Source: Lachnospiraceae bacterium (GTDB lineage Bacteria > Bacillota > Clostridia > Lachnospirales > Lachnospiraceae). From it: a DNA stretch of 64,000 nucleotides. The notes beneath the pieces are model-generated. The model was given only the letters and a program-made list of their open reading frames with translations. It had not been told where the DNA came from and ran no database searches. The position numbers and the translations under genes are program-made. The stretch spans positions 43,017-107,016 of the forward strand of contig JAFZQU010000024.1 in NCBI GenBank assembly GCA_017620255.1, in the 5' to 3' direction. Below are positions 44,234 to 53,206 of this stretch, in pieces (positions within the stretch are counted from its first letter, which is position 1; each line of letters starts with the position of its first letter).

Positions 44234-45676
44234 CTATCCGATCAGCCAGTCGTACATATCGCTGTATTTATGCGCGCTGACTTCCCAGGAGAAGTCAGCC
44301 TTCATCCCGCGCTCGATGATCTTGTTCCATTCGCGCTTCTTGTAACTGTAGATGCCCTCCGCATACCGGATCGCATTGAGCATCTCATGCGCGTTGTAGT
44401 TGCGGAAACTGAAGCCCGTGCCGCGGCCTTCATACTCGTTGTAAGGTTCCACCGTATCCCTTAAGCCGCCTGTTTCGCGTACGATCGGCACCGTGCCGTA
44501 GCGCAGCGCCATTAACTGCGACAGACCGCAGGGCTCAAACCGGGACGGCATCAGGAAGGCGTCACAGCCTGCATAGATCTTATGGGATAGTTCCTCCGAA
44601 TAGTAGATGTTCGAAGAAACCTTGTTCGCATATTTCCAGTCATAGTGGCGGAACATGTTCTCATACTGCCACTCGCCGGTACCGAGGATCACGACCTGTA
44701 CGTCCAGCTGGCAGATCTCGTCCATCATGTAGGCAACGAGGTCGAAGCCTTTCTGGTCCGTCAGACGGGAAACGATACCGATCATGAACTTCTTGTCATC
44801 CTGCTCGAGACCCGTGATCTCCTGCAGATCCCGCTTGTTCTTGATCTTCTCCCTGCGGAAGTTCTCCGCATTATACTGCCTCTTGATATAAGTGTCCGTT
44901 TCCGGGTTGTATTCATGATAATCGATGCCGTTCACGATACCGCGGAGGTCATGCGACCTTGCCGCAAGCAGCCCGTCAAGGCCTTCCCCGAAGAACGGCG
45001 TCTTGATCTCTTCCGCATAGGTATTGGAAACCGTCGTGATCGCATCCGCATATACGAGACCGCCCTTCAGCATGTTCGCATCCTTATAGGCTTCCAGTTT
45101 GTCCGGTGCAAAATAGTAATCGGGCAGCCCCGTATAGGACTGGATCGTCTTCATGTCCCAGACACCCTGGAATTTCAGGTTGTGGATCGTCATGACCGTC
45201 TTGATGCCGTGGAAGAACTGGTTCGCCTGAAAACTGTCCTTTAAGAAGACGGGGATCAGGCCGGTCTGCCAGTCATGGCAGTGGATGAGGTCGGGACGGA
45301 AGCCTAAGATCGGCAGGGCAGACAGAACTGCTTTGCTGAAGTAACAGAACTTCTCAATGTCCCATTTCACATCACCGTAAGGGGTGAATCCGTTAAAATA
45401 ATACTCGTTATCTATGAAATAATACTGCACACCGTCCAGCTGCATCTCGAACAGACCGACGTACTGGGTCTTTACCCCGATATCCATATAGAAGTGCGTC
45501 AGGTAATTCATCTTCTCCCGGTATTCCCACGGGATGCACATATACTTCGGCAGGATCACCCGTACGTCAAAATAGCGTTTGTCAAAGTTCTTCGGCAGGG
45601 AACCGACTACGTCGGCCAAGCCGCCCGTCTTGATGAACGGAACACATTCCGATGCTGCAAATAATACTTTTCTCAT
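44234..45676 (-). CDS. glgA: Glycogen synthase (ADP-glucose type)
   Basis: A 480-residue glycosyltransferase of family GT5 adding glucose from ADP-glucose to glycogen. The N-terminal FIKTGGLADVVGSLPK, the HCHDWQTGLIPVFLK segment, IVSRLTDQKGFDLV and the C-terminal SRFEPCGLSQLMALRYG and ETGGLRDTV are all intact. It overlaps the hydantoinase gene by 4 bases. No other glg gene is in the window. Confidence 0.95.
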   Translation of the reverse strand: MRKVLFAASECVPFIKTGGLADVVGSLPKNFDKRYFDVRVILPKYMCIPWEYREKMNYLTHFYMDIGVKTQYVGLFEMQLDGVQYYFIDNEYYFNGFTPYGDVKWDIEKFCYFSKAVLSALPILGFRPDLIHCHDWQTGLIPVFLKDSFQANQFFHGIKTVMTIHNLKFQGVWDMKTIQSYTGLPDYYFAPDKLEAYKDANMLKGGLVYADAITTVSNTYAEEIKTPFFGEGLDGLLAARSHDLRGIVNGIDYHEYNPETDTYIKRQYNAENFRREKIKNKRDLQEITGLEQDDKKFMIGIVSRLTDQKGFDLVAYMMDEICQLDVQVVILGTGEWQYENMFRHYDWKYANKVSSNIYYSEELSHKIYAGCDAFLMPSRFEPCGLSQLMALRYGTVPIVRETGGLRDTVEPYNEYEGRGTGFSFRNYNAHEMLNAIRYAEGIYSYKKREWNKIIERGMKADFSWEVSAHKYSDMYDWLIG

Positions 45677-47067
45677 GGCAGATCTCTCCTTATAAATTGT
45701 CCTTTCCCCATCTCACCCACAAAGGCACGGTCTTTTGCTATGACCTTACCTCTTAAGATCGTCATTGCCGGGTATCCGTCGACGGTGACACCTTCGTAAC
45801 AGGTGTAATCTACATTTTCATGTAAGATATCGTGTGTTATTGTTGTCTTTCTGTCCGCATCGTACAGTACCAGGTCCGCATCGGAGCCGATCCGGATCGT
45901 TCCCTTGCGCGGATACATACCGAACAGTTTCGCAGGATTTGTAGCCGTCAGCTTGGACAGGTCGGTGTAACTTAAGCCCTGCTTCCTTCCTTCAGAATAC
46001 ATCAGAGCAATCCGTTCTTCAATCCCCGTACCGCCGTTTGGAATCGCAGAGAAATTATGTAAACCAATTTTCTTTTCTTCGAAAGTGAACGGGCAGTGGT
46101 CCGTAGCAATGACCTTGATCGTACCGTTCTTGATCGCCTGCCAGAGATACTCCTGATCGGCTTTGGATCGTAACGGCGGGGACATCACATATTTGGCGCC
46201 TTCAAAGCCAGGCAGTTCGTATTTGGAATCGTCCAGGAGCAGGTACTGCGGACAGGTTTCCGCGAATACCGGCTGTCCCATGGACCGTGCCTCCTCGATA
46301 TATTTGACGCCTTCCCTGCAGGTATTGTGCACGATATAGACCGGCGCCATATCCGCCATGGCCGCGATCTGCAGCACACGGTTCACGGCTTCGCCTTCAC
46401 ACCGATCCGGTCTGGAAATGGCATGGTATTTCGGATCCGCTTTGCCCTCCGCAAGCAGTTTCTTTGTCCGGTAGCGGATCACGCCGTAGTTTTCACAGTG
46501 CACGGTGACAAGGGTCCCCAGATGGGCAGACCGCTCAAGGACCGTATAGATCTCCTCGTCGTTTAGGCGCATGTCATAGACCAGATAGATCTTAAAGCTG
46601 GTCACGCCCTGCGATACCATATCCGCCATTTCGGAAAGCGTCTCATCATCCACGCGCGCGATGGTCATGTGCATGCCGTAGTCAACGCAGGCCCCCTTAG
46701 CTTTTCCCTTCCACACATTCAGTGCTTCCTTCAGGCTTCCCTGCGGCTCCTGACAGGCGTAATCAACGACCGTCGTGGTTCCGCCGATCGCAGCTGCGAT
46801 CGTTCCGGTGACAAAATCATCCGCGCTCTTCAATCCGTCGCGAAGCGGCATATCCAGATGCGTATGCACATCGACGCCGCCGGGCAGAACGTATTTCCCT
46901 TCCGCATCGATCTTCTCTGCGCTGTCTCCGATCGAGACGGCGTCTGTTCCCGGCGCCTGGCTCCTTGGAACGATGTTGGCGATCTTACCGCCAAGAACAG
47001 CCAGATCAGCGTCTATGACGCCCTTTTCCGTCACCAGTTTTCCGTTCCGGATCACAAGATCATACAT
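45673..47067 (-). CDS. hydA: Dihydropyrimidinase / D-hydantoinase
   Basis: A 464-residue cyclic amidohydrolase. The ATG at 47067 follows GAGGAGGAG and starts the conserved YDLVIRNGKLV. Metal ligands are visible: GGVDVHTHLDMP, the carboxylated lysine in TSFKIYLVYD, TVHCENYGV and ATDHCPFTFEEK. It opens dihydropyrimidine or hydantoin rings. It overlaps the 5'-nucleotidase gene by 8 bases and glgA by 4. The nucleotidase-hydantoinase pairing could serve pyrimidine salvage, which is inference. Confidence 0.9.
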   Translation of the reverse strand: MYDLVIRNGKLVTEKGVIDADLAVLGGKIANIVPRSQAPGTDAVSIGDSAEKIDAEGKYVLPGGVDVHTHLDMPLRDGLKSADDFVTGTIAAAIGGTTTVVDYACQEPQGSLKEALNVWKGKAKGACVDYGMHMTIARVDDETLSEMADMVSQGVTSFKIYLVYDMRLNDEEIYTVLERSAHLGTLVTVHCENYGVIRYRTKKLLAEGKADPKYHAISRPDRCEGEAVNRVLQIAAMADMAPVYIVHNTCREGVKYIEEARSMGQPVFAETCPQYLLLDDSKYELPGFEGAKYVMSPPLRSKADQEYLWQAIKNGTIKVIATDHCPFTFEEKKIGLHNFSAIPNGGTGIEERIALMYSEGRKQGLSYTDLSKLTATNPAKLFGMYPRKGTIRIGSDADLVLYDADRKTTITHDILHENVDYTCYEGVTVDGYPAMTILRGKVIAKDRAFVGEMGKGQFIRRDLP

Positions 47068-49282
47068 GTTTCTCCTCCTCGTTGTCTGCACTTGATTCTG
47101 TATCTGCAGGTTCTCCGGCTTCCGCAGCTGCCCCTTCCGGGACCGCTTCTACAGTCCCCTCCACAGCCGCATCCGGAACTGCCTCTCCCGCATCCGGAGC
47201 TGCCTCTCCCGCATCTGTGCTTCCCTTGTCCTCAATTGCAGGCGGCTCTATGATCTCCACATCAATGATCCGCTCTGTCTTTGCAAGCTCCGCGGCTTTT
47301 TCTTCCTTCTTCTTTCTTCTCTTGCGGATGGCGCGTCTGATGATCAGGATTATGACTGCCACGATCAGCACGATAAAGCCGAAAGCCGCAAGCGAGAAGC
47401 GGTTCGGGCGCTTAAACAGGGAGATGAGATTCTTCGAATCCTCCACAACCTTCCTGTCATGCATCGTCCGGTAGTAATCGGGAATATGGCTGTAGCCGTC
47501 CTCACCCTTTTCAAAGGACATCATATACTGTGCAATGGCATCCCAGGCTTTCAGTTCGCTCCCGTCCGCCTGATAGATGATCGCATCGTTGAAATCCGAG
47601 ATCGGCGTTCCGTCTTCCATCTTCGGCACGATCTTGAGCAACCCGTGGCTCACATCCGTAACGGATTCCAGCATCATCCCGGAATACAGGTCCGTGATCA
47701 CGCGGTAGAGCTGCTTGTCATTCAGTTTCGTTCTCTTCTCCGAAAGCAGGGACTGCGTCAGCCCGACATCGTTCACCTTGTTTAAGAACATCCTGTGCGG
47801 ATTAAACGTAAAGGACAGGCCGCTCATATAGAGCCTTGCGGAATCCATCAGATCGGAAACGGAAGCATCCACTTCCGCAAGCGTCTTCAGCTCTTTCCCC
47901 GTCATATAGACGCTGATGAGCGGGTAGCCGACCGATCCGTCCGCCCCGGAACCTAAGGAGAAGGAGCCGAATACATCGGCGATCACAATATTGCCGGGAT
48001 AATAAGTATCCCGCACCGTTCCGGACGGTACGACGGAAACATCCGCAAGATGCTCCATCCCTGAGGGCGTCTGGTTGACCGCATAGCGGTAGGCGTCGGC
48101 GATCAGGTCCCCGAGCCTGTGTTCCGTATGGACAAAATACATATCGTCCACACTCTCAAAGGAGATATCGTTGACGGCCGCGACCTGTTCCGAGGTATAG
48201 CCGAATTTCTTCAGGTAGACATTGTCGATCTTGTTCTTGAAAGAATTGACCTCTGCCAGTGTTTTCGGGTCTTCCGGAACCGACTCGTCCATTTCGATCA
48301 GTTCCCAGTCCGTTAATTCAAAACGGCCCTTTTTATTCTGCACAAAATGCGCCGAGCCCATGTAATAGCCGTAGCAGCCGGCACTTAGGATCGTCGTGTT
48401 CTTGACGATGATCGGTTCCGGCGTCACGGAATGCGAATGCCCGCTGATGATCACATCGATATCCGGTACCTCTTTTGCAAGGATCACGTCCTCCGACTTC
48501 TTCGGATTGCTCTGGCTGGTCCCGCAGTGAGACAGTAAGACGATCATGTCGGCATCTTCGTTCTGTTTGATCTTTTCAACCGTTTTTTTACAGGCTTCGA
48601 TCGGATCCTGCCAGGCCAGCTCGCAGCGCGGCGCGCAGTCGATCGCATCGTAGCCGAGCGTGCCCGTGACCGCGATCTTCAGGTTTCCTTTCTGTATGAT
48701 CACATAATCGCTGAATCCGTACTCTTTCAGGGCCTCATAGACCATCTTCGATCCTGTGTTCAGCGAGGAAAAATCAAAATTGTTGATGACAAACGCGGGC
48801 CTCGGGTCTCCGGATGCCGACGCCGCACGGAACATATCCGCCAGCGCTTCCGATCCGTAGTCAAAATCATGATTACCGAATGTGACCGCATCATAACCGA
48901 GTCTGCCGAGCATGCGGAGTTCCGGCGCATCCGTTGCATAGAGCGTCTGGAAGAGCGTTCCCATCGGGTAATCACCGCCATCCACGATCAGCGTATCCGG
49001 ATTCTTGGAACGCTGCTCGCTGATCACCGTCTTCAGTCTTGCAAAGCCGCCTGCGGTGACCGTTTCACCTCCGCTCTGCATATGACGCGTTGTCGTGTAA
49101 CTCTCAAGCGTCGAATGCAGGTCGTGCGTAAACAGGATGTCCGCTTCCTTTTGCACCTTTTCGTCCGCCTGCGGATAAACCGTTAAGAACGGTGCAAAAA
49201 AACCTGATAAAAGCAGGGCTCCTGCCAGGATGGCCGATAAGGTACGTAAATGGTGTGATTTTGGTTTACATAATTTTGTCAT
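47060..49282 (-). CDS. Membrane-anchored 5'-nucleotidase / UDP-sugar hydrolase
   Basis: A 740-residue surface enzyme. A signal peptide (LSAILAGALLLSGFFAPFL) precedes a metallophosphatase domain with ILFTHDLHSTLESY, VDGGDYPMGT, TFGNHDFDYG, LSHCGTSQ and ISGHSHSVTPEPI. The 5_nucleotid_C domain follows (about 360-580). A C-terminal transmembrane helix (AAFGFIVLIVAVIILII) with a basic stop-transfer and an acidic, Ala-Glu-Pro-rich cytosolic tail (EAAPDAGEAVPDAAVE) anchors it, in place of a sortase signal. It overlaps recN by 17 bases. Confidence 0.87.
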   Translation of the reverse strand: MTKLCKPKSHHLRTLSAILAGALLLSGFFAPFLTVYPQADEKVQKEADILFTHDLHSTLESYTTTRHMQSGGETVTAGGFARLKTVISEQRSKNPDTLIVDGGDYPMGTLFQTLYATDAPELRMLGRLGYDAVTFGNHDFDYGSEALADMFRAASASGDPRPAFVINNFDFSSLNTGSKMVYEALKEYGFSDYVIIQKGNLKIAVTGTLGYDAIDCAPRCELAWQDPIEACKKTVEKIKQNEDADMIVLLSHCGTSQSNPKKSEDVILAKEVPDIDVIISGHSHSVTPEPIIVKNTTILSAGCYGYYMGSAHFVQNKKGRFELTDWELIEMDESVPEDPKTLAEVNSFKNKIDNVYLKKFGYTSEQVAAVNDISFESVDDMYFVHTEHRLGDLIADAYRYAVNQTPSGMEHLADVSVVPSGTVRDTYYPGNIVIADVFGSFSLGSGADGSVGYPLISVYMTGKELKTLAEVDASVSDLMDSARLYMSGLSFTFNPHRMFLNKVNDVGLTQSLLSEKRTKLNDKQLYRVITDLYSGMMLESVTDVSHGLLKIVPKMEDGTPISDFNDAIIYQADGSELKAWDAIAQYMMSFEKGEDGYSHIPDYYRTMHDRKVVEDSKNLISLFKRPNRFSLAAFGFIVLIVAVIILIIRRAIRKRRKKKEEKAAELAKTERIIDVEIIEPPAIEDKGSTDAGEAAPDAGEAVPDAAVEGTVEAVPEGAAAEAGEPADTESSADNEEEKHV

Positions 49283-50963
49283 TCTTCTTATACCCGTCCG
49301 CTCTCTTGATCATTTCTCTGGCGTTCTGCATGACTGCGTCCGTTAACTGTGCACCGGAAAGCATTCTCGCCAGTTCCCTTTCTCTCTCGTTACCTTCTAA
49401 CCGTTTCACTTCCGTTACGGTCCGCCCGTCATTCACGGATTTGGAGATCTCGTAATGGACGTCCGCCATGGACGCGATCTGCGGCAGATGCGTCACGCAG
49501 ATGACCTGGTGGATCTTTGCAAGATCCGACAGTTTCTCGGAAACCTTTGCGGCCGTGACGCCGCTGATCCCCGTGTCGATCTCGTCAAAGATCAGGGTCG
49601 TGACCTCATCCTTTCTGGACAGCACGGCCTTTAAGGCCAGCATGATACGGGACAATTCTCCGCCGGAAGCCACATTGACAAGCGGTTTGACTTTTTCGCC
49701 GGGATTCGTGCTGATCAGGAAAGACACCTGATCGTAGCCCTCCGGTGTGATCGCATCAGGATCGGGGCTCACCCGGATCTCAAACCGCGCATCCAGGAAA
49801 TTCAGGTCCTTAAGCGAAGCACACAGTTCCTCTGCAAGCGCGCCCGCTTCCCTGCTACGAAGCTTCGAGATCTTCTCACAGAGCGCAAGGCAGGTCTCCT
49901 TCTCTGCCTGATGCCGCCTGCTTAAGTCTGTCAGATAGGCTTCGTAATCGCTGAGTTTTTCTATTTTCTCTTTCAGTGCATCGAGGTTCTCACTCACGGA
50001 CTGCAGGCTGCCGCCGTACTTGCTCTTCAGCTTGTTCAGCAGGTTGAGCCGCTCCTCCGTCTGTGCGAATGTATCATCCTCGAAATAGAGGCTCTTTTCG
50101 TAATCTGCAACGGATCTGTTAAAATCATTCAACAGGTCGTCGATCTGCGTAAGCGTTTCCAGCAGGTCGTTCAGTTCCGGATCGAGGTCCGACACGGATC
50201 TTAATTCCGACACGCTGCGCCCGATGGCATTGCCGGCACTGTCGCTCATATCGTAACCGGTGTTGCGGTGCGCATTCGTGACCGCTTCGAGGATGCGCTT
50301 TGCATGCACCATTTTGTTGTAATCCGCTTCCAGCTGCTCATCTTCTCCGGGCACGATCTTTGCCTGTTCGATCTCTTCTGCCTCAAACATGGCAAGTTCC
50401 AGATCCCGCTCGCGGCTTGCGGCATGTTCCTTTGCCTCTTCCAGTTCCGAAGAAAGCGCGGTATATCGCGCATAGGCCTCTTTCAGTTCCCCTTTCAGCG
50501 CTTCGCATTCGGGGCCGCAATACTGATCCAGGATCTCCCTGTGCTTTTTCTCATAGAGCAGGGACTGGTGCTCATGCTGCCCGTGAATATCGATCAGGAC
50601 GCCTGCGAGTTCCTTCAGCGCCGCCGTTGACACATTTTCCCCGTTTACACGGCTGATACTGCGGCCGTTCGTGATCTTACGCTGCATGATCACAAGGCCG
50701 TCTTCTGCAGGCAGGTCAAGGTCTTTTAAGACCTCCTCCTGCTTTTCGTTTTCCACGGTAAAGACCAGTTCACACAGCGCGTAGTCGGCGTCTTCCCTGA
50801 CCACGTCCTTCGGCATGCGCTTTCCGAGCGTGAAATTCACGGCATCGATGATGATGGATTTACCGGCGCCCGTCTCACCGCTTAAAATATGCAGTCCCTG
50901 ATCCAGTTCAATCTCCACCTCGTCGATCAGGGCTATGTTTTTGACATGTATACTCTGAAGCAT
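49266..50963 (-). CDS. recN: DNA repair protein RecN
   Basis: A 565-residue SMC-like ATPase acting in double-strand break repair. Walker A is LSGETGAGKSIIIDAV, followed by two long coiled-coil arms (about 150-215 and 300-365) around a central segment. The signature ASGGELSRIMLALKAVL and Walker B LIFDEIDTGISG are intact. It follows argR by 11 bases, the usual Firmicutes order argR-recN. Confidence 0.96.
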   Translation of the reverse strand: MLQSIHVKNIALIDEVEIELDQGLHILSGETGAGKSIIIDAVNFTLGKRMPKDVVREDADYALCELVFTVENEKQEEVLKDLDLPAEDGLVIMQRKITNGRSISRVNGENVSTAALKELAGVLIDIHGQHEHQSLLYEKKHREILDQYCGPECEALKGELKEAYARYTALSSELEEAKEHAASRERDLELAMFEAEEIEQAKIVPGEDEQLEADYNKMVHAKRILEAVTNAHRNTGYDMSDSAGNAIGRSVSELRSVSDLDPELNDLLETLTQIDDLLNDFNRSVADYEKSLYFEDDTFAQTEERLNLLNKLKSKYGGSLQSVSENLDALKEKIEKLSDYEAYLTDLSRRHQAEKETCLALCEKISKLRSREAGALAEELCASLKDLNFLDARFEIRVSPDPDAITPEGYDQVSFLISTNPGEKVKPLVNVASGGELSRIMLALKAVLSRKDEVTTLIFDEIDTGISGVTAAKVSEKLSDLAKIHQVICVTHLPQIASMADVHYEISKSVNDGRTVTEVKRLEGNERERELARMLSGAQLTDAVMQNAREMIKRADGYKKNDKIM

Positions 50964-50974
50964 GTAACCTCTTT

Positions 50975-51430
50975 CTACCGTTTCCAGATCTCGTTCAGTT
51001 TCTTAAGCACTTCCTGCGCGTCCTCCACCGTACGGATGGCGCACATGATCGTATCATCGCCCGCGATCGTGCCGACGATCGCCGTCAGTTCCATGGCATC
51101 CATTGCGGCGGCAACCGCCATCGCCATGCCGGAGACCGTCTTTACCACGAGAATGTTCATCGCAAGGTCCATGGAGACCACGCCGTCGCGAAAGACTCTG
51201 TCATATTTATCACTGAGCGTCTGCGGCGCGTTTAAATGTCTCGCATAGCGCCATCTGCCGTCCTCACCGTCCGTGACTTTGATCAGATGCAGCTGCTTGA
51301 TATCACGCGAAACAGTCGCCTGTGTGGCCGCAAATCCGGCTTTTCTGAGGAGATCCGCCAGTTCTTCCTGCGTCTCCACATTAGTCTGTGTGATGATCTC
51401 TATGATCTTTTCATGCCGTTCGTTCTTCAT
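50975..51430 (-). CDS. argR: Arginine repressor
   Basis: A 151-residue hexameric regulator of arginine metabolism. The winged helix is VETQEELADLLRKAGFAATQ plus ATVSRDIKQLHLIKV. The C-terminal arginine-binding oligomerisation domain has TIAGDDTIMCAIRT. It overlaps nadK by 4 bases (ATGA) and precedes recN. No arginine gene is in the window. Confidence 0.95.
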   Translation of the reverse strand: MKNERHEKIIEIITQTNVETQEELADLLRKAGFAATQATVSRDIKQLHLIKVTDGEDGRWRYARHLNAPQTLSDKYDRVFRDGVVSMDLAMNILVVKTVSGMAMAVAAAMDAMELTAIVGTIAGDDTIMCAIRTVEDAQEVLKKLNEIWKR

Positions 51431-52269
51431 GTTCTTCCCTCAATCATCTTGCGCGAAAGCGTCTTTAAGAAACTCTCTCTGTTCAGTTTGATCAGCCTTG
51501 TATCGATCGAAGCCTTCCGGATCGTGACGGTCTGTCCCTTCTTCAGCTCGATCTCCTTATAGCCGTCAAAGGAGGCCGCGGCGTAGCTCACATCGGAATA
51601 TCTGCCCTCGCTGATACGGATCCCGACCACATCATCCGCCGAAAGGACGATCGCCCTCGAATTCAGGTTGTGCGGGCAGATCGGCGTTAACAGGATGGCC
51701 TGCGCATCCGGCTCCACGATGGGGCCGCCTGCGGACAGGTTGTATGCCGTGGATCCCGTCGGCGTCGAAACGATCATACCGTCTGCGGTATAGGTTCCAA
51801 GCAGCATATCATTGACGTAGATCTCAAACTGCAGGACACGGAGGGAACCGTTCCTAGCGATGACGATATCGTTGAGCGCATGCAGTCTCTGCGAGCCCTC
51901 TGTATCAACGATGCCCGATAGCATCATGCGTTTTTCGATCTCAAAATCATCGCGGATCAGTCTCCCGAGCATCTCATCCAGCCGGTCGACCTCGATCTCT
52001 TCGAGGAAACCGAGCGTTCCGAGGTTCACGCCGACGAGCGGTACACTGCCGGCTAAGAGATCTGCCACACGGATCATGGTGCCGTCTCCGCCCGGAACGA
52101 TCACGCACTCTGCGCCCTCCGGGATGGAATACTCCTCATCGGAGAGACTGCGGTCAAAGATCCCGGACGTGCAGGTGCAGCCCTGCGCACTTAAATAGTC
52201 CCGGATCCGTGCAGTCACGGTCATGTCTTTATCTTTGATCGGATTTGTCAGGATATGAAATCTTTGCAT
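51427..52269 (-). CDS. nadK: NAD kinase
   Basis: A 280-residue enzyme phosphorylating NAD to NADP. The catalytic GGDGTMIRVADLL, NLGTLGFLEEIEVD and the substrate loop DGMIVSTPTGSTAYNLSAGG are intact. It lies four bases after tlyA and overlaps argR. Confidence 0.95.
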   Translation of the reverse strand: MQRFHILTNPIKDKDMTVTARIRDYLSAQGCTCTSGIFDRSLSDEEYSIPEGAECVIVPGGDGTMIRVADLLAGSVPLVGVNLGTLGFLEEIEVDRLDEMLGRLIRDDFEIEKRMMLSGIVDTEGSQRLHALNDIVIARNGSLRVLQFEIYVNDMLLGTYTADGMIVSTPTGSTAYNLSAGGPIVEPDAQAILLTPICPHNLNSRAIVLSADDVVGIRISEGRYSDVSYAAASFDGYKEIELKKGQTVTIRKASIDTRLIKLNRESFLKTLSRKMIEGRT

Positions 52270-52273
52270 ATTT

Positions 52274-53206
52274 CTACTCCAATGCCGCGTGTGCCAGGGC
52301 TACGGTCTCCCGTACCGCCTGTGTTTCTTCCATCATTTCCCCATTTATGTCAACCATATGTTGACTTATGTTAACCATATCACTATTTATGTCAACCACT
52401 TTTTGATTTATGTTAACTTGTCTATCATTATCGTTAACCATTTCTTGATTTATGTTAACTAACGGCCGATTTTCCTGCTTCTGTATGTGTACCAGGTACT
52501 CAATATTTCCTTCCGGCCCCTTGATCGGCGAGAAAGTCAACGCCAGCACTTCAAATCCGATCTGCCTGCAGCAGGAAAGCACGGCCATGATCACTTCCTC
52601 GTGTACCTTTTTATCCCGTACAACGCCCTTCTTCCCGACTTTTTCCCTGCCCGCTTCAAACTGCGGCTTGATGAGGCATACCATCTGCGCATCCTTTGCA
52701 AGCAGCGGATAGGCCGCCGGCAGAATCTTCGATAAAGAGATAAAGGAAACGTCCACGCTGGCAAAATCAATGCTTTCGCTGATCTGCTCTCCCGTCACAT
52801 ACCGGAAGTTCGTCTTTTCCATGCAGACCACGCGCGGATCGTTGCGCAGCTTCCAATCTAACTGACCGTGTCCCACATCGATCGCATATACCTTCTTTGC
52901 CCCGTTTTGCAGCATACAGTCCGTAAAACCGCCCGTGGAGGCACCGATGTCCATGCAGGTGAATCCTTCAAGCTTTAAGGAAAAAGTTTCGATCGCCTTT
53001 TCCAGCTTCAGGCCGCCCCTGCTCACGTACTTGAGCGGGTTTTCCTTGACGGTGAGTTGCAGTCCTTCCGTTTCGAAAGCCGTTCCCGCCTTGTCTTCTC
53101 TCTGCCCGTTTACGAATACGTTTCCGGACATGATGATCGCTTTGGCCGCTTCCCTGCTCTTCGCATATCCCTGCTGCACAAGGATCACATCCAGCCGCTC
53201 TTTCAT
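52274..53206 (-). CDS. tlyA: TlyA-family rRNA methyltransferase with an added heptad-repeat tail
   Basis: About 310 residues. An S4 RNA-binding domain (MKERLDVILVQQGYAKSREA) is followed by a Rossmann methyltransferase domain with CMDIGASTGGFTDCML and VYAIDVGHGQLDWKLRND. The family 2'-O-methylates rRNA. The start at 53206 overlaps the dxs stop as ATGA; a GTG at 53212 is less likely. The core ends near residue 240 (EYLVHIQKQENRP). An extra tail of six heptads follows, each like VNINQKV or VDINSDM, and is absent from usual members. Confidence 0.9.
   Translation of the reverse strand: MKERLDVILVQQGYAKSREAAKAIIMSGNVFVNGQREDKAGTAFETEGLQLTVKENPLKYVSRGGLKLEKAIETFSLKLEGFTCMDIGASTGGFTDCMLQNGAKKVYAIDVGHGQLDWKLRNDPRVVCMEKTNFRYVTGEQISESIDFASVDVSFISLSKILPAAYPLLAKDAQMVCLIKPQFEAGREKVGKKGVVRDKKVHEEVIMAVLSCCRQIGFEVLALTFSPIKGPEGNIEYLVHIQKQENRPLVNINQEMVNDNDRQVNINQKVVDINSDMVNISQHMVDINGEMMEETQAVRETVALAHAALE
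52334..52459 (-). repeat. Six tandem 21-bp repeats in the tlyA tail
   Basis: 126 bases made of exactly six 21-base units, most starting GTTAACATAAAT or GTTGACATAAAT. Each encodes one heptad V-[ND]-[ID]-N-x-x-x. The units are AT-rich compared with the flanking gene. The number of units could vary between strains by slippage. Confidence 0.85.
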
